A stretch of 64,000 nucleotides of DNA from Aggregicoccus sp. 17bor-14 (GTDB taxonomy: Bacteria; Myxococcota; Myxococcia; Myxococcales; Myxococcaceae). The translations under genes were made by a program, and so were the position numbers. Location: positions 1 to 64,000 of the forward strand of contig NZ_VJZZ01000017.1 in assembly GCF_009659535.1 (NCBI RefSeq), written 5' to 3'. The notes under the pieces are model-generated. The model worked only from the letters and a program-made list of their open reading frames with translations. It was not told the origin of the DNA and made no database searches. The first letter of the stretch is position 1. Every line of letters begins with the position of its first letter. Below are positions 42,287 through 51,675 of the stretch, piece by piece.

Positions 42287-45157
42287 CTATTCCTCGATCA
42301 TCCGGCCGGTGCGCGGGTCGTAGCGCACCTCCACGGGCACGGTCTGATCGGTGGGGAGGATCTCGAGCCACTGGTCGAAGATCTCGTAGTCCTTGCCCAC
42401 GTTGGCGCGAAAGCCCCCCTCGAGCGGGAAGAAGCCGTGCTCGTACACCCGGTCGACCGGAGTGGCGGTGACGGTGTTCTCGTCGTCCACCAGCGCCGGG
42501 TCCGAGACCTCCTGCGGCTTGGGGTAGGTGTCCGTCTTCATCGCCTCGGCGTGTTTCCTCGCGATCTTCTTCGCGAGGTCGCGCAGCACGTCGATCAGCT
42601 TCTGGCCCTCCAGCGGCTGCCCGTGCACGTCCACCTCGCCCTCGCTCGACGCGTGGTAGAGGACGTCGTCGGTGATGCCCTCCATCCCCTCCACGCCGCG
42701 CAGCCAGTTGATGGCGGCCTCCTCCTTGCCGGGGCGGATGGGAATCACCGCCTTCACCCACGGCGCGTTGAGGAAGGCGTTGCGGCGGTTGTCTCCGTCC
42801 AGCTGCAGCAGCCACCCGAGCGAGCTGCCCAGCCGGGCGGGCTCGGACTCGTCGGTGATGAAGTAGTTGTCGCGCGTGGCGTCCTCCACGCCGCCCCAGC
42901 CCACGGTGCTCGCGCTCAGCAGGCTGCTCGCGCCCGCGTTGAGGGCGCCGTGGCGCAGCCGCCGCATCAGGGCGCGCTGCGGGAAGGCGCCGACGGCGCC
43001 CGTGTCGAAGAGGGGGTCCCTGACCTCCTGCGGCGCTTCCTGCAGCTGCTGGCGGCTGCGGTGCAGGCGCGGCCGCCACCACTCGGGCGCGACGAAGTAG
43101 AGCATCTTGTCCACGTCGAAGATGGAGTCGAGCAGCTCGGCGACGACGTGGCGCGTGCGGTCGTCCGGCAGGTCCACCTTGTTGAGCAGCAGCTCCTGGA
43201 TGAGCTTGCGGTACACGACGATGCGCTCCTCCTCGCGCAGGTCCTGGCTCGGGCGCGGCGAAATCTTGCTCGCCAGCGTCACGCGCTCCTTCACGGCCTC
43301 CACGTAGGCCTTCTCGTAGGCGGCCTTCTCCTTCGCCTGGAAGGCGGCGACGTTGGCCTTGTTCTGGGCGGCGATGGCGTCGTTGGCGCCGGGCTTGGGT
43401 GACCACTGCAGGATGAGCTTCACCTCCACGCTGTTCTGGCCCTGGAAGTCGGCCGAGTGCAGGTGCAGCACGAAGCTCGCGCGGTCGTTCGCGTTCTCGA
43501 TGGGGCCCGTGCGCGTGAGGGACACCGGGCGGCCCTGCGCGTCGAACTCGACGTTGGTCAGCTCGTAGTCCGACTTCGGCGCGACGAAGGTCTGGGTGAA
43601 GTCCGACTGGATGTGCTCCTCGGTGCCCAGGCCCCACCACTCGGAGTCGTCCGCCTCGACGCCGTCGACGTAGACCTCGCCCTCGTTGTCCGCGTCGGTG
43701 CCGTCCACCGAGATGAAGGGGAGGGTCACCATCTTCGACTCCTGGAAGGGCTGCAGCATCGGAATCTCTTCCGGGTGCGGGATGGCGTCGAGCGCGGGGG
43801 GCGGCGCGATGTGGATGAGCTTGGCGAGGCCGAGCGCCTGGCCCGGGTCGTCCACGTAGGTCTGCCAGCAGAGGAAGGTGCCGATGTCCTGCACCTGCAC
43901 GCCCACCTGGCGCATCTTGCGGCGCAGCTCGTAGTTCACGAGCTTGGAGGTGGTGTTGGCGAGCAGGTGCTTCGTGCTGGAGAGGTCGGTGAGCTCGGTC
44001 ACCGTCTTGAAGGTGGACTTGTAGCTCTTGCGGATCTCCGAGGAGAGCTTCTCGGTCTGCTGGCGCATGCGCTTGTGGGTGGTCTCGCGGGCGCGCTTCT
44101 GGGAGGTGGCGTAGTCGAAGCTCGAGCTCGCCTCGATGGAGCCATACGAAGCGGTGACGCTCGCGCCGAACTTGATGTCCTGGCCGTTGTCCTCCTTCAC
44201 TGCCTCGCTCAGCTCGTCCTGCTCGGTGACGGTCTTCTCCGAGCGGGCGGTGGTCTCGAGCAGGGTCTCCAGGGTCTTCTCGATGCTCACCCTGCGGGTG
44301 TGGACCTCGATCAGCTCCACGCTCGAGCCGGGGCTCAGCCACACGTGGCCCTCCGGGGTGCCGAGGAAGCTGTCCAGCTCGAAGAAGTACTGGCGGAAGA
44401 GGTGCACCACGCTGATGGGCGAGAGGGCCACGTTCTTGAGCTGCTCGCGGTCGGTGGGGTCGAGGTGCTCGAGGTCGAGGTAGGCCTCGGCGCTGTCCCC
44501 GGCGCTCAGCGCGTGCTGCAGGGCCTCGGCCTGCTCCGCGCTGTCGCGCACGCTGTAGAAGAGCGCCTCCAGCGCCGCGTGGTCCTTGTTTCGCACCAGG
44601 TAGAGCAGCGCGCCGGCGAGCGAGGACTCGTACTGGAGCTGGCGCTCGAGCGCCGCCGTGCCCACGCCGGCGCTGCCCGCGCTGCGGCTGCGGCCCGCGG
44701 CGTCGAACGCCGGGCTGTCCGCCTTGCGCAGCTCGGCGTAGGCGGCGGCGTAGAAGGCCGGCACGTCCTTCTTGAGGATGACGTCGATGCGGTCCGCGGT
44801 GATGGCCTGCGGCCACACGGCGGGCGTGTACTGGGCGTAAGGGGGAAGGGCGCTCCCGATGCGCTCGAGGACCACGCTGTCCGGGCGGCGCGGGCGGCCC
44901 CCCGTGAGGACACCAGGCGCCACCGTCACGTCGAGCTGGGCGCCATCGCGCAGGCGCAGGTCCACCACCGGCCCGAACGCGGAGGTGAGGGCCTGCAGCA
45001 CGCGCTGCTTGTCGCGCTGCAGGCCCTGCGCGTAGCGCGCCTGGATGCGGGCGGAGCGCCAGCCCAGCAGCGGCTGGTAGATGCCGAAGAGCTCGCTCGC
45101 GTAGGGCAGGACGCTCGCGTAGCGCGTGAGATCGGTGATGCGCTTGACCGGCGGCAT
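42287..45157 (-). CDS. Large protein of unknown function (956 aa), partner of the metzincin-like gene
   Basis: A 956-aa protein without signal peptide or clear membrane helices; I do not recognise a family. Visible blocks: N-terminal helical region with Y-A-S-E-L-F-G-I-Y-Q-P-L (19-30); a Glu/Thr-rich helix (290-325), then an alternating-strand segment G-A-S-V-T-A-S-Y-G-S-I-E-A-S-S-S (331-346) and a Lys/Arg-rich helix (352-385); Y-E-L-R-R-K-M-R-Q-V-G-V (409-420); a Trp-rich acidic region near 480-520; coiled helix 590-625; A-P-E-W-W-R-P-R (690-697); and G-S-S-L-G-W-L-L-Q-L-D-G-D-N (777-790). The ATG at 45157 begins the conserved-looking region. The amphipathic strand pair could be membrane-inserting, but this is speculation. 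Confidence 0.75.
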   Translation of the reverse strand: MPPVKRITDLTRYASVLPYASELFGIYQPLLGWRSARIQARYAQGLQRDKQRVLQALTSAFGPVVDLRLRDGAQLDVTVAPGVLTGGRPRRPDSVVLERIGSALPPYAQYTPAVWPQAITADRIDVILKKDVPAFYAAAYAELRKADSPAFDAAGRSRSAGSAGVGTAALERQLQYESSLAGALLYLVRNKDHAALEALFYSVRDSAEQAEALQHALSAGDSAEAYLDLEHLDPTDREQLKNVALSPISVVHLFRQYFFELDSFLGTPEGHVWLSPGSSVELIEVHTRRVSIEKTLETLLETTARSEKTVTEQDELSEAVKEDNGQDIKFGASVTASYGSIEASSSFDYATSQKRARETTHKRMRQQTEKLSSEIRKSYKSTFKTVTELTDLSSTKHLLANTTSKLVNYELRRKMRQVGVQVQDIGTFLCWQTYVDDPGQALGLAKLIHIAPPPALDAIPHPEEIPMLQPFQESKMVTLPFISVDGTDADNEGEVYVDGVEADDSEWWGLGTEEHIQSDFTQTFVAPKSDYELTNVEFDAQGRPVSLTRTGPIENANDRASFVLHLHSADFQGQNSVEVKLILQWSPKPGANDAIAAQNKANVAAFQAKEKAAYEKAYVEAVKERVTLASKISPRPSQDLREEERIVVYRKLIQELLLNKVDLPDDRTRHVVAELLDSIFDVDKMLYFVAPEWWRPRLHRSRQQLQEAPQEVRDPLFDTGAVGAFPQRALMRRLRHGALNAGASSLLSASTVGWGGVEDATRDNYFITDESEPARLGSSLGWLLQLDGDNRRNAFLNAPWVKAVIPIRPGKEEAAINWLRGVEGMEGITDDVLYHASSEGEVDVHGQPLEGQKLIDVLRDLAKKIARKHAEAMKTDTYPKPQEVSDPALVDDENTVTATPVDRVYEHGFFPLEGGFRANVGKDYEIFDQWLEILPTDQTVPVEVRYDPRTGRMIEE

Positions 45158-45370
45158 GGCGGACCTCCCAGAGTGGGTCGCGGAAGGCCTGCGTGCGCAG
45201 AAGGTGCGCACCCGCACGATTGTCCGGCGGGGTCAGGGCCCAGTGCAGGAAGGGGCACTGCCTGGCCGCTCGGGCCCGAGGCGACCCGCTCTCGACCTCC
45301 AGGGTGCCTCGCCTCCCATGGGGCGGTGCTTAGCTTCTCCAGGGGCCTGAGGCACGGGGAGCAGAGCGGG

Positions 45371-47584
45371 ATGCTGCGTGCGCACGCGGTGGAGCAGGGC
45401 CTGCAGCAGCGCCCGCGGCAGCGGGGTGCGGCGCGCACGGCCGCGTACCTCCTCGAGCTGCTGGCGATTGCGGTGGGTTACGTGCTGCTGGGCTGGGCGG
45501 GGCACCTCCTCGGCCTCCACGGCCGGGTCGTCACCTTCTGGCCGGCGGCGGGCTTTGCCCTGGGGGTCCTGCTGCTGCGGGGGACCTCCCGCTGGCCTGC
45601 CATCCTGGCAGGCTCCGTCTTCGTCGCCTGGTTATTCGTGCTCGCCGACGGCGCCGTGGACACCCGGACCCCCTGGCTGCTCGTCGCCCTGCTCGCGGCA
45701 GCGGGCCGCGCGCTCTCGGCGGTGGGGTGCGCCTGGCTCCTGCGCCGAGTGACGGGCACGGCCCACTGGCCCTACAGCACCCGCGGCGTCATCCTCGCCA
45801 CGCTCGTGCTGGGGCTCGTCGCTCCCGCCCTTTCGGCCGTCACCGTGCAGGCCATGGTGTGGCTGGCCGGGGCACCCAACGCGGGGCTCAGCTTCGCGGG
45901 GGAGCTGTGGCTCTGGTTCGTCGCGGACAGCACCGGGATGATCCTCGTCGTGCCCCTGATGCTGGTGCTCGCGGGAGGCCGGCGGGCAGGGCCCCCGCTC
46001 GCCCGTGGGGAGCTGCCGCTCGCGCTCGCGGCCTTCGTGGCCGCCATCGTCGCCTGCTTCCTGCTGGTGCGCGGGCCCGACCAGGCCACGTCCATGGCCT
46101 ACCCGATGCTGCCGCTCATGGTCTGGGCCTGCCTGCGCCTGGGCTCGCGGGGCGCCGTGCTCAGCAACCTCTGCTGGGCGGTGGTGTTCATCGCGCTGGC
46201 GCTGCTGCGGCCGGCCCTGGCCACGCTGCCGCACGTGTTCACCGAGTTCCACGTGCGGCTGTCGCTCAGCAGCGCCATCTTCCTCGTCCTCGCGGCCGCC
46301 TACGAGGAGCGCTACCGGCTGCAGCACGCGCTGCAGGCGGAGCGCAGGAGCCTGGAGGAGCGGGTCACCGCGCGCACGCACGAGCTGGCGAGCTCGCTCT
46401 CGCTCCTGCACTCCTCGCTGGAGTCCACCGCCGACGGGCTGCTCGTCGTCGACCGGAACAATCGCATCACCCTCATCAACCAGCGCTTCGTCGAGCTGTG
46501 GCACATGCCGCCCGACATCGTGGCGAGTGGGGACAACGCGCGGGCGCTCGCCTGGGTGCAGGACCAACTGCTCTCGCCCGCGACCTTCAACGCGAAGGTG
46601 GCGTACCTCTATGCACACCCCGAGCTGGAGAGTGCGGACGAGGTCGAGCTCAAGAGCGGGTCCATCTTCGCGCAGTACTCGCGTCCCCAGCGGCTGGGGG
46701 AGGAGATCGTCGGGCGGGTGTGGAGCTTCCGCGACATCACGCTGCGGCGCCGCGTGGAGGCCGAGCGCAGCCGCCTGCTGGTGGAGGAGGCCCGGGCGCG
46801 CCAGGACGCGGAGCGGGCCGCCCGCGAGGCGCGCGAGGCGCTCGCGCTGCGCGAGGACTTCCTGCAGGTCGCGGCCCACGAGATGAAGACCCCGCTCACC
46901 GCGATGAAGATCCACCTCCAGCGCCTCAAGCGCCTGCTGGCGGGCGCGGCGGAGACGCCGGTGGAGGCAGAGCGGCTCCTGCCCGCGGTGGCCGCCGCGG
47001 AGCGCTCCCTGCGGCGCTCCGAGGAGCTGAGCAACCAGCTGCTCGACGTGAAGCAGCTGAGCGCCGGCGAGCTGCAGCCCCGCTACGCGCCGCTCGACTT
47101 CCGGGAGGCCGTGGCCGAGCAGCTCGAGGCCTTCCGCGAGAGCGCGGCGCGCGCGCACTGCGAGCTGAGCTTCGAGCCGGGAGAGGCGCTCCACGGTGAG
47201 AGCGACCCGCGGCAGCTCGCGCAGATCGTGAGCGCCCTGCTGTCCAACGGCATCAAGTTCGGAGCGGGGCAGCCGCTGCGCGTCCAGCTCGAGGGGAACC
47301 GCGAGCAGGTGTGGCTGCGGGTCATCGACCACGGCATCGGCATCGCTCCGCAGGACCAGGAGCGCATCCTCGAGCGCTTCTGCCGGGCGGTGGACTCGCG
47401 GCACTACGGCGGGCTGGGGCTGGGCCTGTGGCTCGCGCGCCGCAGCGCCGAGGCCCTGGGCGGGCGCATCGGCGTGCAGAGCGCGCTGGCGCGGGGCTCC
47501 ACCTTCACCGTCGAGCTGCCGCGCTGGCGTCCCCGGCGCGCGCAGGCACAGGAGGTGGTGGAGCAGGCCTCCGCGCGCTCCTAG
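45371..47584 (+). CDS. MASE1-PAS sensor histidine kinase
   Basis: A 737-aa sensor kinase. The N-terminal MASE1-type membrane domain (about 25-305, eight or so hydrophobic segments; F-W-P-A-A-G-F-A near residue 56) is followed by a coiled helix and a PAS domain near 350-470 (L-E-S-T-A-D-G-L-L-V-V-D). The dimerisation helix carries phospho-accepting H503 in A-A-H-E-M-K-T-P. The ATPase domain has N (S-N-G-I-K-F), D-H-G-I-G-I-A and G-L-G-L-G-L-W boxes. No response regulator is adjacent. Its TAG stop shares a CTAG with the convergent gene. Confidence 0.92.
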   Translation: MLRAHAVEQGLQQRPRQRGAARTAAYLLELLAIAVGYVLLGWAGHLLGLHGRVVTFWPAAGFALGVLLLRGTSRWPAILAGSVFVAWLFVLADGAVDTRTPWLLVALLAAAGRALSAVGCAWLLRRVTGTAHWPYSTRGVILATLVLGLVAPALSAVTVQAMVWLAGAPNAGLSFAGELWLWFVADSTGMILVVPLMLVLAGGRRAGPPLARGELPLALAAFVAAIVACFLLVRGPDQATSMAYPMLPLMVWACLRLGSRGAVLSNLCWAVVFIALALLRPALATLPHVFTEFHVRLSLSSAIFLVLAAAYEERYRLQHALQAERRSLEERVTARTHELASSLSLLHSSLESTADGLLVVDRNNRITLINQRFVELWHMPPDIVASGDNARALAWVQDQLLSPATFNAKVAYLYAHPELESADEVELKSGSIFAQYSRPQRLGEEIVGRVWSFRDITLRRRVEAERSRLLVEEARARQDAERAAREAREALALREDFLQVAAHEMKTPLTAMKIHLQRLKRLLAGAAETPVEAERLLPAVAAAERSLRRSEELSNQLLDVKQLSAGELQPRYAPLDFREAVAEQLEAFRESAARAHCELSFEPGEALHGESDPRQLAQIVSALLSNGIKFGAGQPLRVQLEGNREQVWLRVIDHGIGIAPQDQERILERFCRAVDSRHYGGLGLGLWLARRSAEALGGRIGVQSALARGSTFTVELPRWRPRRAQAQEVVEQASARS

Positions 47585-49251
47585 AAGGGCGCGGGCCACT
47601 CGAAGCCGAGCCGCTCGCCCGTTGCGGGATGCACGAAGCCGAGCCGCTCCGCGTGCAGGTAGAGCCGCTCGGCCGCGTGGCCGTAGAGCCGGTCTCCGGC
47701 GATGGGCGCGCCGAGCCCGAGCGGATGCGCGCAGTGCACGCGCAGCTGGTGGGTGCGGCCCGTGCGGGGAAACAGCGCCACGCGCGTGCGGGAGGGCTCG
47801 CGCGAGAGCACCTCCCACTCCGTCACCGCGGGCTTGCCGTGCACCGGGTCGTGGATCTGCCGGGGCCGGTCATCGAGGTCCACGCGCAGCGGGAGCTCGA
47901 CCGTGCCGCGCTCGCCGCGCACGGGCCCCTGCACCCACGCCACGTAGCGCTTGTCCACCTCGCGCCCGGCGAACTGCCGCTGCAGGCTCACGTACGTGGG
48001 CTCGTCGCGCGCCGCCACCAGCAGCCCGGACGTATCCAGGTCCAGCCGGTGCGCGAGCCGGGCGCCCGGGTAGCGCGCCTGCAGCCGCGCGAGCGCGGAG
48101 TCCGTGAGCGAGAGGTCCTTCGCCGGCACCGAGAGCAGCCCCTCCGGCTTGCGCACCACCACGAGCCACGCGTCCTCGAACACCACCTCCAGCGAGGCGG
48201 GCGCGAGCGCGGGCGGCGCGAAGGCGCGCGGCGGGGAGACCTCCACTCCCGAGAGCATGAAGGGCAGCAGCGGCCCGCACTTGTCCCGGCACGCGCCGTA
48301 GTACGCGCCCGACGCGCGGCCTCCTGCCGCGGGCGGTGCGCCCCACCAGAACTCCGCGAGCGCGAGAGGCGTGAGGCCGTGCGCGAAGGCGAAGGCGAGC
48401 AGCTTCGGTGCCGCGCAGTCCGCCGCGCCGGAAGGGGGCTCCGCCGGAGCGTAGAGCGCGCGCAGGGGGCGCTGCTCGCCGCGTGCATTGCGGATGACGT
48501 AGGTCTCGTGGATGCGGCGCATGAAGCCGCGCGAGACGATGCGCCGCAGCCGCTCCAGCGCGCCCAGCCTGCGCTCGAGGCGCGCGCGCCGCGGCGCCAC
48601 CTCGCGGCGCTCGGCCTCCTGCGCGGCCTCGAGCCGGCGGCGCTCCGCCTTGTCCCCGCGGCTCTCCTGGTCCAGCGCGTGGAGGGCCTCGCGCAGCGCC
48701 CCGGCCGAGCGCGCGTCCGACGCCGCGAGCTCCAGGCGGCGCGCGTGGCGCTGCTGCTTGCGCGCCTCGTGCGTGGCCCGCAGTGCGGCGAGCGCCTGGG
48801 CGTGGCGGCGCTGCTGGGCCTCGTCCTCCTCGCGCGCCTGCTGCAGCTCCGGGGAGCTGCGCAGCGCCTCGGCGCGGGCGAGCAGCGCCTTCACCGCGCG
48901 CTCGGCCCCGGGCTCCACGCGCTCGCGCGCCGCGCGGTCGAAGAGGGGAGGGACGTAGCCCTCCACGTCCCAGCGCCCCGCGAGCATCCCGGAGAAGGCG
49001 CGCAGGAAGCCGACGCGCCCCTCCGGCTCCCGCACCACGAGCACGCCGAACATCTTGCCGCCCTCGGGCGCGTCGAGCAGCGCTGCGCTCAGGCCGGGAG
49101 CGACGTCGCCTGCCCGCAGCTGCGCCTGCAGTTCCTCCGCCGCGCGGCGCGCGAGCGCGTGCGGACCCAGCGCGTCGAAGGGGCTGGGGAAGGGGCGCGG
49201 GAGCTCGCTCGCGTGCGGCTGCGGCTCCAGGGGCGTGAAGAGGGGCTCCAC
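47581..49251 (-). CDS. RluA-family pseudouridine synthase with long N-terminal extension
   Basis: A 556-aa protein. The C-terminal 220 residues are an RluA-type pseudouridine synthase: catalytic Asp in A-H-R-L-D-L-D-T-S-G-L, then K-R-Y-V-A-W and T-G-R-T-H-Q-L-R-V-H. The N-terminal 330 residues contain a Glu/Arg-rich coiled coil and a region with C-R-D-K-C. This long form occurs in other proteobacteria. It isomerises uridine in rRNA or tRNA; the site is unknown. The start is uncertain: the GTG at 49251 is the first usual codon, although similarity could begin upstream. Confidence 0.85.
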   Translation of the reverse strand: MEPLFTPLEPQPHASELPRPFPSPFDALGPHALARRAAEELQAQLRAGDVAPGLSAALLDAPEGGKMFGVLVVREPEGRVGFLRAFSGMLAGRWDVEGYVPPLFDRAARERVEPGAERAVKALLARAEALRSSPELQQAREEDEAQQRRHAQALAALRATHEARKQQRHARRLELAASDARSAGALREALHALDQESRGDKAERRRLEAAQEAERREVAPRRARLERRLGALERLRRIVSRGFMRRIHETYVIRNARGEQRPLRALYAPAEPPSGAADCAAPKLLAFAFAHGLTPLALAEFWWGAPPAAGGRASGAYYGACRDKCGPLLPFMLSGVEVSPPRAFAPPALAPASLEVVFEDAWLVVVRKPEGLLSVPAKDLSLTDSALARLQARYPGARLAHRLDLDTSGLLVAARDEPTYVSLQRQFAGREVDKRYVAWVQGPVRGERGTVELPLRVDLDDRPRQIHDPVHGKPAVTEWEVLSREPSRTRVALFPRTGRTHQLRVHCAHPLGLGAPIAGDRLYGHAAERLYLHAERLGFVHPATGERLGFEWPAPF

Positions 49252-49271
49252 GCCCTCCCGGTACCACGGAT

Positions 49272-49880
49272 TCAGGGCGTCAGCCGCAGCGCCTCGGCGG
49301 TGAACGGGCCGTCCGCGACGCCCGAGTGGCTCAGCTCCAGCTCGAAGGCCTGCTCTCCCGGCTTCAGCGCCGCGAGCTGATCGCAGAGAGAGGGGTCCAC
49401 GCACCAGACGCGCACGGTGCTCACTCCGTCGCGCAGCTGCACCTCTTCGCCCACGCGCGCGAACTTCAGCTCCGTGGTGCCGGGCGGCGTCCGCGGAAAG
49501 CGCATCGTGACGCGAGTGCCCGCAGGGACGGGCCGCTCCTCGAGCACCCGCAGCACGCGCTTGCGGATGCCGGGGTCGTCCTGGACATCGCCGACGTCCA
49601 CGCGCCGCGTCTCCATCTCGACCACCAGCTCCACTCCCTGACGGAAGCGGACGCGCTCGTTCGCGGTGCCGCTGAACGGCGGCCACTGCTGCTCATGGCC
49701 CTCGGTACCCGTGGGGACCGCCTCCATCATCAGGCCGAGGGGGCACTCGCCACAGGGGTCGGGATAGGCCGGGACCAGGTGGCCCGAGACGCGGTACGTC
49801 GCCACCTCGAGCACCTCGTCGCGACAGCCCGCGAGCGCGAGGAGGCCCAGCAGCGGAATCCACTTCGTTGCGTGCGTCAT
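49272..49880 (-). CDS. Lipoprotein of unknown function
   Basis: A 202-aa predicted lipoprotein: signal peptide and lipobox L-A-L-A-G-C (residues 14-19). The mature part is beta-rich with C-G-E-C near 43-46 and a later C-V-D-P-S-L-C pair that could form disulfides. No enzyme motif is visible. The start is the ATG at 49880. It lies directly upstream of the pseudouridine synthase gene on the same strand, with little or no gap, so co-transcription is likely. Confidence 0.75.
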   Translation of the reverse strand: MTHATKWIPLLGLLALAGCRDEVLEVATYRVSGHLVPAYPDPCGECPLGLMMEAVPTGTEGHEQQWPPFSGTANERVRFRQGVELVVEMETRRVDVGDVQDDPGIRKRVLRVLEERPVPAGTRVTMRFPRTPPGTTELKFARVGEEVQLRDGVSTVRVWCVDPSLCDQLAALKPGEQAFELELSHSGVADGPFTAEALRLTP

Positions 49881-50007
49881 GGCCGCGCGGCAAAGCAAGA
49901 CGCGGGCCTGGCAGCTCCGACGGAAGGTGGCGTTGCAAGGCCGTGGAAAGGCTCGCGGTATGACGGGCGTGTCGTGCCTCAGCGCCTCGGATTTTCGAGG
50001 GCGTGGC

Positions 50008-51381
50008 TCAGGACGCGAGCAGGTGCTGTGCGAGCGCCTGCGCCTGGGTGCGAATCTCCGGGATGGCGGTGGACTCCCACAGCTCGGGCCGCCGCACCCC
50101 GCCCAGCGCGAAGAGCACGGAGGAGGGCTTCCCCTGCGCATCCACCAGCGCGCCCTCGCGCGTGTCCAGCCCGAGGCGCAGCGCGTCCGCGCGCGCGAGC
50201 CCTCCCGCGAGCAGGTCTCCCACCAGCGTGCCCTTCGGCTGCGCGAGCGGCGAGGCCGGCCCCGTGCAGTTGAGCACGCGCTGCACGTGCAGGTGCTGCA
50301 CGCCGGGGCCGCCACGCCGCCGCAGCGTCACCCGCACGCCGTCCGCCTCGAGCGCGAAGGCCTGCACGTGCGCCGCGTGGATGCGCAGCTGGCCGCCCGC
50401 GAGCAGCTCGGCGATGGCGCGGCCCACCTCGGGCGCCATGCGGTGGCGGTGCACCTCCCAGTAGGCGCGCAGGTGGCGCAGGAAGCGCCGCTTGTCCGCG
50501 GTCGCGAGCCGCTGCCACAGCGGCACCGTGTGCGGCCGCAGCGCGTCCACCACCGCGCGCCAGTCGCCGCCGGCGGCCTCCACGCGGCGCACCTCCGCGC
50601 GCACCTCGCGCAGCAGCGCCCGCGCGCGCAGCGCTCCGGGCGCGAAGGTGTGGGGCGCCACCCCCGCGCGGTGCACCTGGGGCAGCAGCCCGTGGCGCGA
50701 GAGCGCGTGCACCGGGCCCGTGTGCCCGCGCGCCTGCAGCGAGAGCGCCACGTCCACCGCCGTCAGCCCCGAGCCCAGGAGCAGCACCGACTCCTCGGGC
50801 GCCACCGCCTCGAGCCCGCCGCTCTCCCAGGGCAGCGCCACGTAGCGCTCACTCGCGTAGAGCCCGCCATCCGGCACCGCGAGCGCCGCGGGCGGGAAGT
50901 TGCCCAGCGCGAGCACCGCGCGCGCGGCCCGCACGCTGCCGCCCTCCTCGAGCTGCACCGTGACGCCACCGGCCCCGGGCTGCAGGCCGCGCACCTGCGC
51001 GTGGCGCTGGGTGAGCTGCACGCCGGGGGCCGCCTTCGCGCGCGCCTCGGCGAGCACTGCGTCCAGGTAGAGCGCGTAGCGCGCGCGGGGCACGAAGTCG
51101 GTGGGCCGGGTGTCCGGCGCCTGCGTGCGCAGCCAGCGCAGGAAGTGCTCCGGGTCATCCGCGAGCGCGCTCATCTTGCCCGCGGGCACGTTGAGCAGGT
51201 GCTGCAGCTCGGTGGTGCTGTAGGCGGGCCCGCGGCCGAAGCGCCCGCTCTGCTCCAGCAGCAGCACCTGGAGCGGCGTGCGCGCGGTGCGCAGCAGCGC
51301 CGCCGCGAGCAGGGTGCCGCTCGCACCGGCCCCGATGATGGCGAGGTCGAAGGCGGCGGGAGGGGAGAGGGGCTGGGACAT
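50008..51381 (-). CDS. FAD/NAD(P)-binding protein (NAD_binding_9 type)
   Basis: A 457-aa flavoprotein. The N-terminal FAD loop is I-I-G-A-G-A-S-G (15-22), followed by E-Q-S-G-R-F-G-R-G-P-A-Y, which is typical of the NAD_binding_9/HydA-like group. A second dinucleotide loop, L-L-G-S-G-L-T-A-V-D, lies near 197-206. It probably oxidises or hydroxylates an unknown small molecule using NAD(P)H. The ATG at 51381 fits the first beta strand. It is divergent from the lipoprotein gene at 51676; the 294 bases between show no gene. Confidence 0.88.
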   Translation of the reverse strand: MSQPLSPPAAFDLAIIGAGASGTLLAAALLRTARTPLQVLLLEQSGRFGRGPAYSTTELQHLLNVPAGKMSALADDPEHFLRWLRTQAPDTRPTDFVPRARYALYLDAVLAEARAKAAPGVQLTQRHAQVRGLQPGAGGVTVQLEEGGSVRAARAVLALGNFPPAALAVPDGGLYASERYVALPWESGGLEAVAPEESVLLLGSGLTAVDVALSLQARGHTGPVHALSRHGLLPQVHRAGVAPHTFAPGALRARALLREVRAEVRRVEAAGGDWRAVVDALRPHTVPLWQRLATADKRRFLRHLRAYWEVHRHRMAPEVGRAIAELLAGGQLRIHAAHVQAFALEADGVRVTLRRRGGPGVQHLHVQRVLNCTGPASPLAQPKGTLVGDLLAGGLARADALRLGLDTREGALVDAQGKPSSVLFALGGVRRPELWESTAIPEIRTQAQALAQHLLAS

Positions 51382-51675
51382 GGTGCGCGCAAGGTAGCGC
51401 CTCGGGGGCCCGGAGGAAGCCTCCTTTGCGCCACCGGGGGGAGGTGCTGCACACGGCGCGCGCGAGCGGCGCCGAGCCTGGCCTCTCGGCAGCCGGCGCG
51501 CCGCGCACTGTCCGCGGGCGGACCCTGCATCCGCGCGAGAGCAGCGGCCCTGTGCCCTCCCCGCGCCGCCCCGCTCGCCGTGCGCCCGGGCTCGCGCGCC
51601 CGCACCGTGCGCGCTGCACACCCGCGCGCTCCGTGCGTAGGGTGATCCGCAGGGGCTGCCGAGGGGGGACGTGCG